Notes: a model not told the origin generated them from the letters alone. Shown: positions 9,663 to 17,846, counted from the stretch's first letter. The stretch: DNA of 64,000 nt from Anaerolineales bacterium UBA3499 (GCA_002377585.1 DFQC01000038.1:29604-93603), one strand, 5' to 3'. Made by a program: numbers and translations.

Positions 9663-10589
9663 TTGATATTTTTGATAACTGGTGGGGCTGGATTTCTCGG
9701 AAGCGTGCTCGCCAACCGTCTTTCTAGCGAGGGTCATGAAGTGCGCGTCATTGATGACCTTAGTACTGGAGAAGTAGAACGTCTCGATGATAAAATCCTC
9801 TTCACTCGTGGCGACATAAACGATCGCCCAAAATTGTGGACACTGCTACAGGATGTAGAATGTGTATATCATTTAGCTGCTCGGGTATCAGTACCACAAT
9901 CAGTTCTATATCCGCGAGAATATAATGCAGTCAACGTAGGCGGGACTGTAAGTGTCATGGAGGCAATGAGAGACGCAGGTGTCAAAAGAGTAGTGCTTGC
10001 ATCATCTGGAGCAGTCTATGGTGAGCAGTCAACACAGCCATTGAGTGAGCACATGATACCCAACCCTGACTCGCCTTATGCAGTTAGCAAACTATCAGCG
10101 GAATATTATGTGCGAACAATAGGCATGCTATGGGGTCTCGAAACTGTCGCACTGCGAATCTTCAATACATATGGACCAGGGCAACCACTCCCCGCTTCTC
10201 ATCCGCCAGTAGTATCGAAATTTCTCAAATGTGCTGTTAGTGGGGAATCAATCGTAATATATGGTAATGGAAAACAGACACGTGACTACGTATATATTTC
10301 TGATGTAGTTGATGCCCTCAGTACAGCAGCAACAGCAAACACTATCAATCAAAGCGTTATAAACATAGGTAGTGGTATCGCATCGAGCCTTATTAATATT
10401 GTTGAAGCAATAGATAAAACAATGAATATTCAGTTAGAGCCTATTTATAACAACAATGAATCCGGGGGTGTAAGGGAAATGTGCGCAGATATCAACCAGG
10501 CAAAAAATAAACTCAAGTATCAACCGCGTGTAACATTGTTAGATGGTCTAAAACGCACTATTGCGGTTGATGCTCGCTATCAGCGGTGA
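9663..10589 (+). CDS. NAD-dependent epimerase/dehydratase (UDP-sugar 4-epimerase type)
   Basis: An extended short-chain dehydrogenase of 308 residues that acts on nucleotide sugars. The dinucleotide-binding GGAGFLGS lies at the N-terminus, DDLSTG follows beta-2, and the catalytic set is SSGAVYG plus YAVSKLSAEYY (Tyr-x3-Lys). FNTYGPGQP and DYVYISDVVDA are typical of GalE/WbpP-like epimerases. The start must be TTG at 9663, because the Rossmann strand begins immediately (IFLITGGAGFLG) and no ATG exists upstream in frame; TAGGT nearby is a weak ribosome-binding site. The exact sugar is not determinable. It runs in the same direction as the glycosylase gene 18 bp downstream. Confidence 0.85.
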   Translation: MIFLITGGAGFLGSVLANRLSSEGHEVRVIDDLSTGEVERLDDKILFTRGDINDRPKLWTLLQDVECVYHLAARVSVPQSVLYPREYNAVNVGGTVSVMEAMRDAGVKRVVLASSGAVYGEQSTQPLSEHMIPNPDSPYAVSKLSAEYYVRTIGMLWGLETVALRIFNTYGPGQPLPASHPPVVSKFLKCAVSGESIVIYGNGKQTRDYVYISDVVDALSTAATANTINQSVINIGSGIASSLINIVEAIDKTMNIQLEPIYNNNESGGVREMCADINQAKNKLKYQPRVTLLDGLKRTIAVDARYQR

Positions 10590-10607
10590 TTATAGCAATT
10601 TACAAAC

Positions 10608-11182
10608 ATGCCACAACTTCCAAGTAGTTTTTTTTTAGGCCAACCTTCACTGTTGCCAGGGAATGTCTAGGGAAGAAATTAGTAAGAATAGAATCAGATG
10701 GCACACGCACATCGGGCACAATTACTGAAGTAGAGTGCTACATCGGAGAAACAGACTTAGCATGTCACGCCAATGTTGGTATAACCCAGCGAACAAAAAC
10801 ACTCTATGATGAACCTGGGACTTTATATATCTACCTCATTTACGGTATGCACTGGATGCTAAATTTTGTGACTGAGGACAAAGGTTTCCCAGCCGCAATC
10901 TTAATAAGATCTCTTGTGCCACAAACTGGAATTAGTCTTATGCAAGAGAGACGCAGCCAATCAGCTACTAATTTGACTAATGGCCCAGCCAAAATAGCAC
11001 AAGCTTTTGGGATTAACAATTCATGGAACGGTTACAATATTTGTGTGGCTAATTCAAAACTATTTTTAGAAGACGACCCATTAATAAAGAATATGCGAAC
11101 TGTTTACAAACCACGAAAAGGTATTCACAACTCGGCTGAAACATGGTGTTTGTTGCCATGGAACTTGAGTATACAAATTTAG
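10608..11182 (+). CDS. 3-methyladenine (alkyladenine) DNA glycosylase, 5' end frameshifted at a T9 tract
   Basis: AAG/MPG-family enzymes flip out and remove alkylated purines. The open frame with an ATG begins only at 10847 (111 residues), but the same frame upstream clearly encodes the family's N-terminal half: FRPTFTVARECLGKKLVRI, then ITEVECYIGETDLACH with the catalytic Glu, then LYIYLIYGMHWMLN. No start codon serves it and a TAG lies at 10625. An ATG at 10608 reads MPQLPSSFF in another frame up to the T9 run at 10628-10636; adding one T would join the two into a 192-residue protein of normal length. The cause may be a sequencing deletion, a real mutation or transcriptional slippage. Confidence 0.8.
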
Positions 11183-11212
11183 TTGAGTAACTAAAAAAAC
11201 ATTGAAACGAAG

Positions 11213-11258
11213 CGTAACCGCAGTCCATATCTATTGTTAATTACATTAGCTTATAATT
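11213..11258 (+). promoter_or_regulatory. fabI promoter element, copy 1 of a 46-bp shared motif
   Basis: This 46-bp stretch lies 24 bp before fabI and matches 12083-12128 upstream of bioY at 38 of 46 positions without gaps. Shared blocks are CGTAACC, ATATCT, TTGTTAATTACA and ATAATT; the last forms a TATAAT -10 box at 11252-11257. A good -35 at 17 bp is absent, which suggests an activator or that the block doubles as an operator. A strong Shine-Dalgarno sequence, AAGGAGG, follows at 11267-11273. Confidence 0.6.
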
Positions 11259-11282
11259 CTCGCAATAAGGAGGCTAGATCAA

Positions 11283-12071
11283 ATGGGTATTCTCGAAGGT
11301 AAAAAAGCGTTAATATTTGGAGTAGCCAACAACCGTTCAATTGCATGGGGTATCGCAAAAGCTATGTATCGGGAAGGTGCAACAATAGCTCTCAGCTATG
11401 CCGGTCCTGCGTTACTCAAGCGTCTCACGCCATTAGCGCAAGAAATTGGATCTGATTTTGTAGAAGAATGTGATGTCACTGATGATCAAGCAATTGACAA
11501 TTTGTTTGAAAAAGTTGGTTCCCAATTAGGCAGTATTGACATACTGATTCACTCTATAGCTTTTGCTGATCGTGATGACCTCACCGGTCCTTACTACTCC
11601 ACCAGTCGTCAAGGTTTCCATTTGGCCATGGATGTTAGTTGTTATTCATTTACTGCATTAGTACGTCGCGCAGTACCGCTATTCAATCCGGGTAGCAGCT
11701 GTCTGGCAATGACATATTATGGGGCCCAAAAAGCTGTCCCACATTACAATGTTATGGGAGTAGCCAAGGCTGCATTAGAAGCTTCGGTGAGATATTTGGC
11801 TGTAGATCTAGGTCCACTTTCACATCGTGTAAATGCAGTATCTGCAGGACCGATACGAACATTGGCAGCCGCCGGAGTATCTGGCTTCAAGTCTATGCAT
11901 AGTGAATTCGTAGATATAGCGCCATTGAGACGTAATGTCACCAATGATGATGTAGGGAACGCAGCAGTATATTTAAGCTCAGAACTTGCCTCTGGCGTAA
12001 CAGGTGAGGTGCATTATGTAGATTCTGGATTCAATATAGTCGGTGTCACGACCCCCATTAATGAAAAATAG
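11283..12071 (+). CDS. fabI: Enoyl-[acyl-carrier-protein] reductase (NADH), FabI
   Basis: Reduces trans-2-enoyl-ACP in the last step of each fatty-acid elongation cycle. The 262 residues are the usual FabI length. The N-terminal cofactor motif ALIFGVANNRSIAWGIA at 9-25 is typical of FabI rather than FabL or FabK. The catalytic pair Tyr155 and Lys162 has the FabI spacing Tyr-x6-Lys (YNVMGVAK), and SAGPIRTLAAAG at 187-198 is the substrate-loop region. The start has a strong Shine-Dalgarno sequence (AAGGAGG). The preceding promoter region is shared with bioY 0.9 kb downstream, pointing to joint control of lipid synthesis and biotin uptake. Confidence 0.95.
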   Translation: MGILEGKKALIFGVANNRSIAWGIAKAMYREGATIALSYAGPALLKRLTPLAQEIGSDFVEECDVTDDQAIDNLFEKVGSQLGSIDILIHSIAFADRDDLTGPYYSTSRQGFHLAMDVSCYSFTALVRRAVPLFNPGSSCLAMTYYGAQKAVPHYNVMGVAKAALEASVRYLAVDLGPLSHRVNAVSAGPIRTLAAAGVSGFKSMHSEFVDIAPLRRNVTNDDVGNAAVYLSSELASGVTGEVHYVDSGFNIVGVTTPINEK

Positions 12072-12082
12072 TAAAGACAGAA

Positions 12083-12128
12083 CGTAACCTTAGACTATAT
12101 CTTTTGTTAATTACAATATCTCATAATT
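12083..12128 (+). promoter_or_regulatory. bioY promoter element, copy 2 of the 46-bp shared motif
   Basis: The partner of 11213-11258 (38/46 identical, no gaps). It carries CGTAACC, TATATCT, TTGTTAATTACA and a CATAAT -10 box at 12122-12127. If that box is used, transcription starts near 12134-12136, which leaves a leader of about 20 nt before the ATG at 12156 and argues against the ATG at 12138 as the start. Confidence 0.6.
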
Positions 12129-12155
12129 AATAGAACAATGAAAGGTAACTTGAAT

Positions 12156-12761
12156 ATGCAAATCACGAACAACAATCACAATGTAATGATCGACTATTTA
12201 GTTGGTAAAACTGACATGGAATTAATTCCTCGTATTCTGCGAGAAATTGTTTTAGTGATTGCTGGAAGTATATTAGTTGCTATTGCTGCGCAGTTGTATT
12301 TGCCATTACCATTTTCGCCTGTACCCATTACTGGTCAAACTTTCGCAGTACTATTCTTAGCAGCATTATATGGTAACAATCGCGGAGGATTGACTGTACT
12401 CACGTACCTAATACTAGGAATTATTGGAAGACCTGTTTTTGCTAGCGGAGCGTTTGGCATAGCAACTATTATTGGCCCGACCGGCGGATATCTTGTCGGT
12501 TTCTTGCCAGCAGCTTATATTGTAGGTTTTCTAAGTAAAAGAAGATGGGATCGCCAAGCCTGGTCTACTGCTATGTCGATGATTATTGGAAATATTATTA
12601 TTTATTTGTCTGGAACCGCTTGGTTATCGCAATTCGTAGGATGGGACCATGTGCTCCAGCTTGGAGTTATACCTTTTCTTATTGGAGATGCCGCAAAAAT
12701 AGCGCTTGCAATGGTCCTACTACCAACTGGATGGAAATTGCTGGACAAATACAATAATTAG
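12156..12761 (+). CDS. bioY: Biotin transporter substrate-binding protein BioY (ECF S component)
   Basis: BioY binds biotin in the membrane and works alone or with the ECF energising module. About 200 residues with six hydrophobic segments carry the family motifs: FSPVPITGQTFAVLF near the first loop, GRPVFASGAFGIATIIGPTGGYLVGF, and IPFLIGDAAKIALA near the C-terminus. I choose the ATG at 12156 over 12138 because AAAGG at 12141-12145 is a ribosome-binding site for it. No ATPase or T component lies nearby, so these would be shared or elsewhere. Sharing its promoter element with fabI fits biotin being the cofactor of acetyl-CoA carboxylase. Confidence 0.9.
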   Translation: MQITNNNHNVMIDYLVGKTDMELIPRILREIVLVIAGSILVAIAAQLYLPLPFSPVPITGQTFAVLFLAALYGNNRGGLTVLTYLILGIIGRPVFASGAFGIATIIGPTGGYLVGFLPAAYIVGFLSKRRWDRQAWSTAMSMIIGNIIIYLSGTAWLSQFVGWDHVLQLGVIPFLIGDAAKIALAMVLLPTGWKLLDKYNN

Positions 12762-12819
12762 TCAAAACTGGTATTGTCAAACTAATACAGCTAATATCTT
12801 TGCACTCTGAAACATCTTG

Positions 12820-13188
12820 TTATTGCTTGAATATATATTCAGCCTGTAGTAAAGCATCTATTGCGGCATGAATTTTTGTGGACTTAACAAATATATAATC
12901 TGTATCAAATGTTGATATAGAAATTATACTGATCTCAACTTTGGCCAATACGTTTAAAATATCAGCCAACAATCCCGTCAAAGTTAAATCTAAAGGCCCA
13001 ATTACTTTAATGCAGGACCATCCAGGGTCTGCACTTAGTGAATCCAACTCTACAGCAGAGCTGCAGATTACCGAAACCTCATCCTCGCTCCTAGTAATAT
13101 TACAAAATAATCCTTCAAATAACCGTATTGGTATTTCATAATTTGGCGGAAAACGATGTATAGTGAAACTACCTTCTAGAACACTCAA
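12820..13188 (-). CDS. ACT domain-containing protein
   Basis: A small (122-residue) stand-alone ACT-type ligand-binding protein. The first half is a beta-rich segment ending in SADPGWSCIKVIGPLD; the second is an ACT repeat with the pattern LLADILNVLAKVEISIISISTFDTDYIFVKSTKIHAAIDAL, like ACT pairs that bind amino acids. TTG at 13188 is the only standard start near the right place. An AGGAG at 13208-13212 would better serve an ATT codon at 13203-13201, adding five residues. The gene converges on bioY. The ligand and partner are unknown. Confidence 0.7.
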   Translation of the reverse strand: MSVLEGSFTIHRFPPNYEIPIRLFEGLFCNITRSEDEVSVICSSAVELDSLSADPGWSCIKVIGPLDLTLTGLLADILNVLAKVEISIISISTFDTDYIFVKSTKIHAAIDALLQAEYIFKQ

Positions 13189-13228
13189 TTTCGATTTTAT
13201 AATTTGTCTCCTAGTAAGAATCCGAATA

Positions 13229-13245
13229 TATTGACCTAGTCAATA
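13229..13245. promoter_or_regulatory. Palindrome upstream of the ACT gene
   Basis: TATTGAC-CTA-GTCAATA is a perfect 7-bp inverted repeat 41-57 bp upstream of the ACT protein start. Its position and symmetry fit an operator for a dimeric regulator. The rest of the gap up to the tRNAs (13246-13433) is AT-rich with no ORF or clear hairpin. Confidence 0.35.
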
Positions 13246-13433
13246 CAAACATTTAAATATTTACATGTAGTTTTTTCTGAAAAAGCTATGCGATTTTGTT
13301 GTCCTCTGGTCACTCTAGAACTTTTGTGATTCTACAAAAGTTGATTTGGTCTGACAAAGTTACGAAAAATTCATAATGATGGCTCATTCGTAACTATCAC
13401 TCCTTTATAGATAATATGTAGCAATACACTTAG

Positions 13434-13506
13434 CACCCCCGGAGAGATTCGAACTCCCAACAACCTGATCCGAAGTCAGGTGCTCTGTCCATTGAGCTAC
13501 GGGGGC
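13434..13506 (-). tRNA. tRNA-Arg (TCG)
   Basis: A 73-nt cloverleaf on the minus strand. The acceptor stem GCCCCCG pairs with CGGGGGT (G-U at 1:72). The anticodon stem CCTGA/TCAGG holds the loop CTTCGGA, giving anticodon TCG, which reads CGA and other CGN codons. The T-loop is TTCGAAT. CCA is not encoded. It lies 26 bp downstream of tRNA-His on the same strand. Confidence 0.93.
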
Positions 13507-13532
13507 TCAAACAAGAGAATACTTAAACTCAG

Positions 13533-13605
13533 GGTGCCTGATGGGACTCGAACCCACAACCACCGCAGCCACAGTGCGGCGCTCTGCCATTGAGCTACAG
13601 GCACC
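13533..13605 (-). tRNA. tRNA-His (GTG)
   Basis: A minus-strand cloverleaf with anticodon stem CCGCA/TGCGG and loop CTGTGGC, giving anticodon GTG for His. The acceptor has eight base pairs (GGTGCCTG with CAGGCACC), so the extra G(-1) identity base of tRNA-His is encoded opposite C73. CCA is not encoded. It sits 78 bp downstream of hisS, the gene for its own synthetase. Confidence 0.95.
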
Positions 13606-13683
13606 AAGTAACCTTATTCAGAATTTATAGCTCTGACTCTTTTCTATAACTAAATAAGACTCTCGACACAGTTGTTCATTCTA

Positions 13684-14967
13684 TCATGGAGAGTATTCGG
13701 TTTCAAGGATTTTACGCACAGTTGGTATGAGACTCGCCAATGCAATATTACTTTGCTCTCCTGTGGCCAACTGCTTTATTGAGACCTCCCCACTCTCTAT
13801 CTCATCTGGTCCCAACACAATTACAATTGGTATTCCTTGACGGTCAGCGTACCTCAACTGGCTTTTTAGTTTGACTACATCAGGGTATACCTCCACTCGC
13901 AAATCGTTTTGACGCAACTCACTAGCGATATTATTCGACTGTACAATTGATTCATCTCCAAAGAGTGTTACCAGAATCTGGGTACGACAAGGATTAATGT
14001 CCGGTATTACCTCAAATTCTTGTGCGATCAATTGAATAACAACATCTCCCATTGCAAATCCAGTTCCAGATATAGGGTCGCCACCAACTTCAGATACCAA
14101 ATTGTCATACCGCCCACCACCTAAAATTGCACGATGTTTAGCAAATCTATCCCTTGCTTCATAAACTACACCTGTATAATAATCCAACCCACGTACTATT
14201 CTAGGATCGAATTCAAACCATTCTTTAGTACCCATATATTCAGTGATTTGGAAAAATTCACATAACTCCTCAGAATCACGCCACTGATCGGTGTCATCCA
14301 ACATTTCAATCAATGCAGTTAACTGACTATAGCTTAAGCCAAGTCTTTGTCCGTAGTCCAACCACTTAGACTGTGCCAATTTGTCCACACGGTCAATTAG
14401 ACGAAAAGCTGCGGGCTGAAAATCCTTTGTGATACCAATCTCAGCAACTCGCAGCTCCATAAACTGCCGACTATTGACTCTGATTACTACCTCATCCGGT
14501 GTTAGTCCTATAGACGATAATAATGATGCTGCTACCGAAGCAACCTCGGCATCAGCATTTAAAGAAGTGCTCCCTAATAAATCTACATTCCATTGAAAGA
14601 ATTCGCGTGCGCGCCCTTTTTGGGGTCTCTCATAACGCCAAAAGGGGCCAAACGACCACCATCGTAATGGCAAATTTAACTGTTGCCTATGTTGTGCCAC
14701 CATACGAGCAAGTGACGGGGTTAACTCTGGGCGCAGCGCTACGAGAGAACCACCCCGGTCTTCAAAGACGAAAGCTTGTTCTTTAACAAGTTCATCTCCA
14801 CTTTTGGCAGCATATAGTTCTAGGGTCTCAAGTATTGGTGCTTCCCATTCTTGATATCCATAACGTTCCGCAACAAGCCTGAGATGGTTATACAACCAGG
14901 TTCGGAACGCCATCTGGTCTGGATAAAAATCACGTGTACCTTTGACAGATCGTATTGTTTCAGCCAT
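13684..14967 (-). CDS. hisS: Histidyl-tRNA synthetase
   Basis: Charges tRNA-His with histidine. The 427-residue class II synthetase starts with VKGTRDFYPDQMAFR. Motif 2 is WSFGPFWRYERPQKGRAREF, and the histidine-binding RGLDYYTGVVYEA and motif-3-like GGGRYDNLVSEVGG follow. The C-terminal anticodon-binding domain includes VYPDVVKLKSQLRYADRQG. Its own tRNA-His, then tRNA-Arg, lie just downstream on the same strand, so one transcript could carry enzyme and substrate. The upstream aminotransferase is on the same strand, 71 bp away. Confidence 0.96.
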   Translation of the reverse strand: MAETIRSVKGTRDFYPDQMAFRTWLYNHLRLVAERYGYQEWEAPILETLELYAAKSGDELVKEQAFVFEDRGGSLVALRPELTPSLARMVAQHRQQLNLPLRWWSFGPFWRYERPQKGRAREFFQWNVDLLGSTSLNADAEVASVAASLLSSIGLTPDEVVIRVNSRQFMELRVAEIGITKDFQPAAFRLIDRVDKLAQSKWLDYGQRLGLSYSQLTALIEMLDDTDQWRDSEELCEFFQITEYMGTKEWFEFDPRIVRGLDYYTGVVYEARDRFAKHRAILGGGRYDNLVSEVGGDPISGTGFAMGDVVIQLIAQEFEVIPDINPCRTQILVTLFGDESIVQSNNIASELRQNDLRVEVYPDVVKLKSQLRYADRQGIPIVIVLGPDEIESGEVSIKQLATGEQSNIALASLIPTVRKILETEYSP

Positions 14968-15038
14968 TATTTCACCATATTATCATCAAGGTTCATCATA
15001 AAACCATGCGAGTCAATAAAAAACCACTGCTATATAGA

Positions 15039-16205
15039 TTAAAGAAAATAACTCTCCATACGATCAGCAGCTTCTTGTAAAGTTGATAACCGTTTTGGAA
15101 AAGCAAAACGTATAGTTTTTTCACCATAACCAGAAATTGTATAAAACACCTCGCCTGGCACTACAGCCACTTGCAATTCTTTAGTCATCCATACAGCAAA
15201 CGATCTAGAATCTTTGTTAGAATGTATTGAGGGAACATTACTGTAATTAGCCAGTACATAATAAGCTCCCTCCGGAGTTTGCGCTACAAATCCGAGAGAA
15301 TTCAATGTGCTCATGAGTTTATCTCTTCGATTATGATAATCAACCAACATGTCATCATAATAATCCTCAGGCAAATTGAGCGCTGTTACAGCCGCTATTT
15401 GCAATGGGGTTGGAGCACAAACAGTCAAGTAATCATGGACTGGTCTCATAGCATTCATGAGCTTGGATGACGCAATAATATATCCTAGTCTCCATCCTGT
15501 CATCGCAAAGGTCTTGCTCATTCCACCCAAAGTCACAGTACGGTCTCGTAAGGATTCTATACTTCCAGGACATACATGTGTTCGACCATCATACAATATT
15601 CTGTCATATATCTCATCAGTAATCAAAATAAGATTGTTGTTTACTACAAAATCAGTAATAGAACATATCTCATCTACATCAAAAACTCTTCCGGTAGGAT
15701 TATGAGGGGTGTTGAGCATGATAGCCCTTGTTTTATCAGATAAGGCTTTTTTTAACAATTCCACATCCAATCTAAAGTTCTCTTCTGATAACGGCACCGC
15801 TATAGGACGTGCACCAGACAGCAATGCTGATGGTATAAAATTCTCATGAGCTGGTTCGATAATAATGATTTCATCTCCCGGATCCAGAAGACCAAACATA
15901 GCAACATTTATAGCTTCCGTAACCCCACAAGTCACAGTAACATGTTTTTCGGGATCCACACTCCATCCTAGTTTATTACTGTATTGTTCAGCTAGCTTAA
16001 CACGTAGTTCAAGGTTCCCCCAAGTGGGAGAATATTGGTTGTGACTACTGCCAATTGCTTCATAAGCTGCTTGAAGGATCTCTTCGGGAGGATCAAAATC
16101 TGGGAAACCTTGGCTTAGATTAATTGCTTCATTCTCAATAGCCAAACGTGTCATTTCCCTTATTACGGACTCTTGATAATCTCTGGTGCGCTTATATGCT
16201 CGCAT
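15039..16205 (-). CDS. PLP-dependent aminotransferase, class I/II fold
   Basis: A 388-residue fold-type I aminotransferase. PLP residues are visible: the Asn of NTPHNPTGRVF, the Asp of ITDEIYDR at about 197, Lys231 in GGMSKTFAMTGWRLGY, and the substrate-binding Arg near the C-terminus (KTIRFAFPK). SQGFPDFDPP and HNQYSPTWGNLELR are typical of the kynurenine/methionine/aspartate aminotransferase subgroup. The preferred amino acid cannot be fixed by eye. It lies upstream of hisS and downstream of the split-barrel/UbiA fusion on the same strand. Confidence 0.85.
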   Translation of the reverse strand: MRAYKRTRDYQESVIREMTRLAIENEAINLSQGFPDFDPPEEILQAAYEAIGSSHNQYSPTWGNLELRVKLAEQYSNKLGWSVDPEKHVTVTCGVTEAINVAMFGLLDPGDEIIIIEPAHENFIPSALLSGARPIAVPLSEENFRLDVELLKKALSDKTRAIMLNTPHNPTGRVFDVDEICSITDFVVNNNLILITDEIYDRILYDGRTHVCPGSIESLRDRTVTLGGMSKTFAMTGWRLGYIIASSKLMNAMRPVHDYLTVCAPTPLQIAAVTALNLPEDYYDDMLVDYHNRRDKLMSTLNSLGFVAQTPEGAYYVLANYSNVPSIHSNKDSRSFAVWMTKELQVAVVPGEVFYTISGYGEKTIRFAFPKRLSTLQEAADRMESYFL

Positions 16206-16271
16206 ATATTTCTCCGCTGCAAAAAATGTACCTCATTGCAACACTATATCATTTTCGAGACCACTGATTAC

Positions 16272-17780
16272 CTAAAGTACAGAAGCCAACCAATAACCCA
16301 GAGTTAGAAGTAAGGCAACAGAAAAATGGGTGCCAATAGTAAAAACATTTACTAGCAACAATTCATAAGGCAACTTATCTCTATCGGCATCAACGGCACT
16401 CCATCTGTCTAACCAATCATTCCCCATATTTATGGCCTTCCAAGCTAATAAAGCAGGCAATAGAGCAATGAGGACCCATGGAGTAGAAATATCAGAACTT
16501 ACAATACCTAATACTCCCAAGACCAAAATATATATGAAGGTAAAATAAAGTGCAAACTTATATATTCCGAATGGTTTGTCATAATTGGCAACATCTGATC
16601 CTTCAGCTGTACGTACTATCCAAGTCCTTTTACCTACTTCTCGATCAGCTTTGTAATCTTGAAAACCGTTAATAAAAAGTACTAGACCAATTAAAATAGC
16701 AACCGGCACAGAAGCTGTTAATACTGGCAAATACTCCCATGGTCCCATAGGTAACAAGGCCTGTTTCTGAACATAATGGCTTCCAAGTGCCATCACTGGC
16801 CCAAAACCCAACATTACGCCCAAGTCACCAAAACCTCGATAGCTAAATTGTACGGGTGCGACAGTATAGAAAACCCCAAGAATGACACCGACCACTCCAC
16901 ACCAAAACAAAGGACTTAACGCAAATAAACTGCCATGCAATATTCCATTTATATATAGTCCAATAGCAATAGATGCAACAAACATTACTACCGCAATAAT
17001 AAAAACCTTCGCTGGCGACATCAATCCAGCTTGTATCATGCGCGAACCACCGTTAAATGGGCTAGCAAGCTTGTTGACCTCATCATTTCGAGAAAGGTGG
17101 TCGGCATAATCATTAGCCACATTAGTACCAGCATGAGCCAAAATAGCACCAAGCAGAGTCCACCAGAACAAGTTCCAGTTAAAATTACCTAGGTTGAAAA
17201 AGGCTACAGCACTACCAAGAGCAACTGGAGCAATGGTTGCTGTAAAGAAAGGAGCCCGCACAGCTCTCATGTAAAGTCCTAACTTACGTAAAAAACCTTT
17301 GAATATCGCAGAATATAAAGATTCATGGTTTTCGGGCAGCTCTTTCCACTCAAATCTATTTTTTGCAAAGAAGTCGACATATTTAATTACAGTAGGCTTG
17401 ATCTTATAGTAACCAACTACATTGTTCTTCTTCAGAAATTCATCTTCCATAAATTCTTTAAAGGCGTCTGTTACTCCAAGCACCATATGGTACGCCTTTT
17501 GAATCTCTTCTGGATCCTTAACTTGTGTGGCTAAACCTTCTATTTGCAGTTCCCTAATCCCCTCAGTACCATCTGGTCTTACTACACACTGCACACGAGG
17601 ATTTACTCGAATCTGTTCTGCTTTCCTGGTTGGATTGAAAGTGAAAAAATAGATATCGAAACCATCATTAGCAAAATACACATTGCTCGCAGAAGAATTA
17701 CCACCGACTGAAGTTCCTACGGTCATAAATTCTGCTTCATCCAACATATTCATAATCTTCTCATCTAATTGGTTGTTCAC
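16272..17780 (-). CDS. Fusion of FMN/F420-type split-barrel domain with UbiA prenyltransferase
   Basis: A 502-residue two-domain protein. Residues 1 to about 150 form a pyridoxamine-phosphate-oxidase-like split barrel (TVGTSVGGNSSASNVYF, FFTFNPTRKAEQIRVNP), a fold that binds FMN, F420 or heme. From about 165 to the end it is a polytopic UbiA prenyltransferase: the first Asp-rich motif NVANDYADHL at 220-229, and the second NGFQDYKADREVGKRT at 371-386, resembling MenA-type enzymes. UbiA enzymes attach polyprenyl chains to aromatic rings, for example in menaquinone synthesis. The fusion suggests a flavin/deazaflavin redox step coupled to prenylation. Substrates are unknown, and no other men gene is in the window. 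Confidence 0.8.
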   Translation of the reverse strand: MNNQLDEKIMNMLDEAEFMTVGTSVGGNSSASNVYFANDGFDIYFFTFNPTRKAEQIRVNPRVQCVVRPDGTEGIRELQIEGLATQVKDPEEIQKAYHMVLGVTDAFKEFMEDEFLKKNNVVGYYKIKPTVIKYVDFFAKNRFEWKELPENHESLYSAIFKGFLRKLGLYMRAVRAPFFTATIAPVALGSAVAFFNLGNFNWNLFWWTLLGAILAHAGTNVANDYADHLSRNDEVNKLASPFNGGSRMIQAGLMSPAKVFIIAVVMFVASIAIGLYINGILHGSLFALSPLFWCGVVGVILGVFYTVAPVQFSYRGFGDLGVMLGFGPVMALGSHYVQKQALLPMGPWEYLPVLTASVPVAILIGLVLFINGFQDYKADREVGKRTWIVRTAEGSDVANYDKPFGIYKFALYFTFIYILVLGVLGIVSSDISTPWVLIALLPALLAWKAINMGNDWLDRWSAVDADRDKLPYELLLVNVFTIGTHFSVALLLTLGYWLASVL

Positions 17781-17812
17781 CTAAAACTCCTTGATAAAAT
17801 GTAAAGACAACA

Positions 17813-17846
17813 ATTGTAAAACCAAATTTACATTTGGTTTTACAAT
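17813..17846. promoter_or_regulatory. Perfect 15-bp inverted repeat, candidate operator
   Basis: ATTGTAAAACCAAAT (17813-17827) and its exact reverse complement (17832-17846) are separated by TTAC. The repeat lies 33-66 bp upstream of the UbiA-fusion start, in promoter position. No T-tract follows on either strand, so it is not an intrinsic terminator. The halves TTGTAAAACC/GGTTTTACAA resemble BirA-type half-sites with one extra A and closer spacing, so that identity is uncertain. Confidence 0.6.

Noticed and set aside
10847..11182. A complete small protein of 111 residues starting at 10847
   Set aside because: Codons upstream in the same frame encode conserved parts of the alkyladenine glycosylase family, so this is only the C-terminal part of that gene.
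13434..13605. tRNA pair as an integration site for a mobile element
   Set aside because: No integrase, direct repeat or foreign-looking segment lies beside the tRNAs.
17813..17846. Intrinsic terminator or BirA operator
   Set aside because: No T-tract follows on either strand, and the half-sites have an extra A and different spacing from known BirA sites, so neither name is applied.
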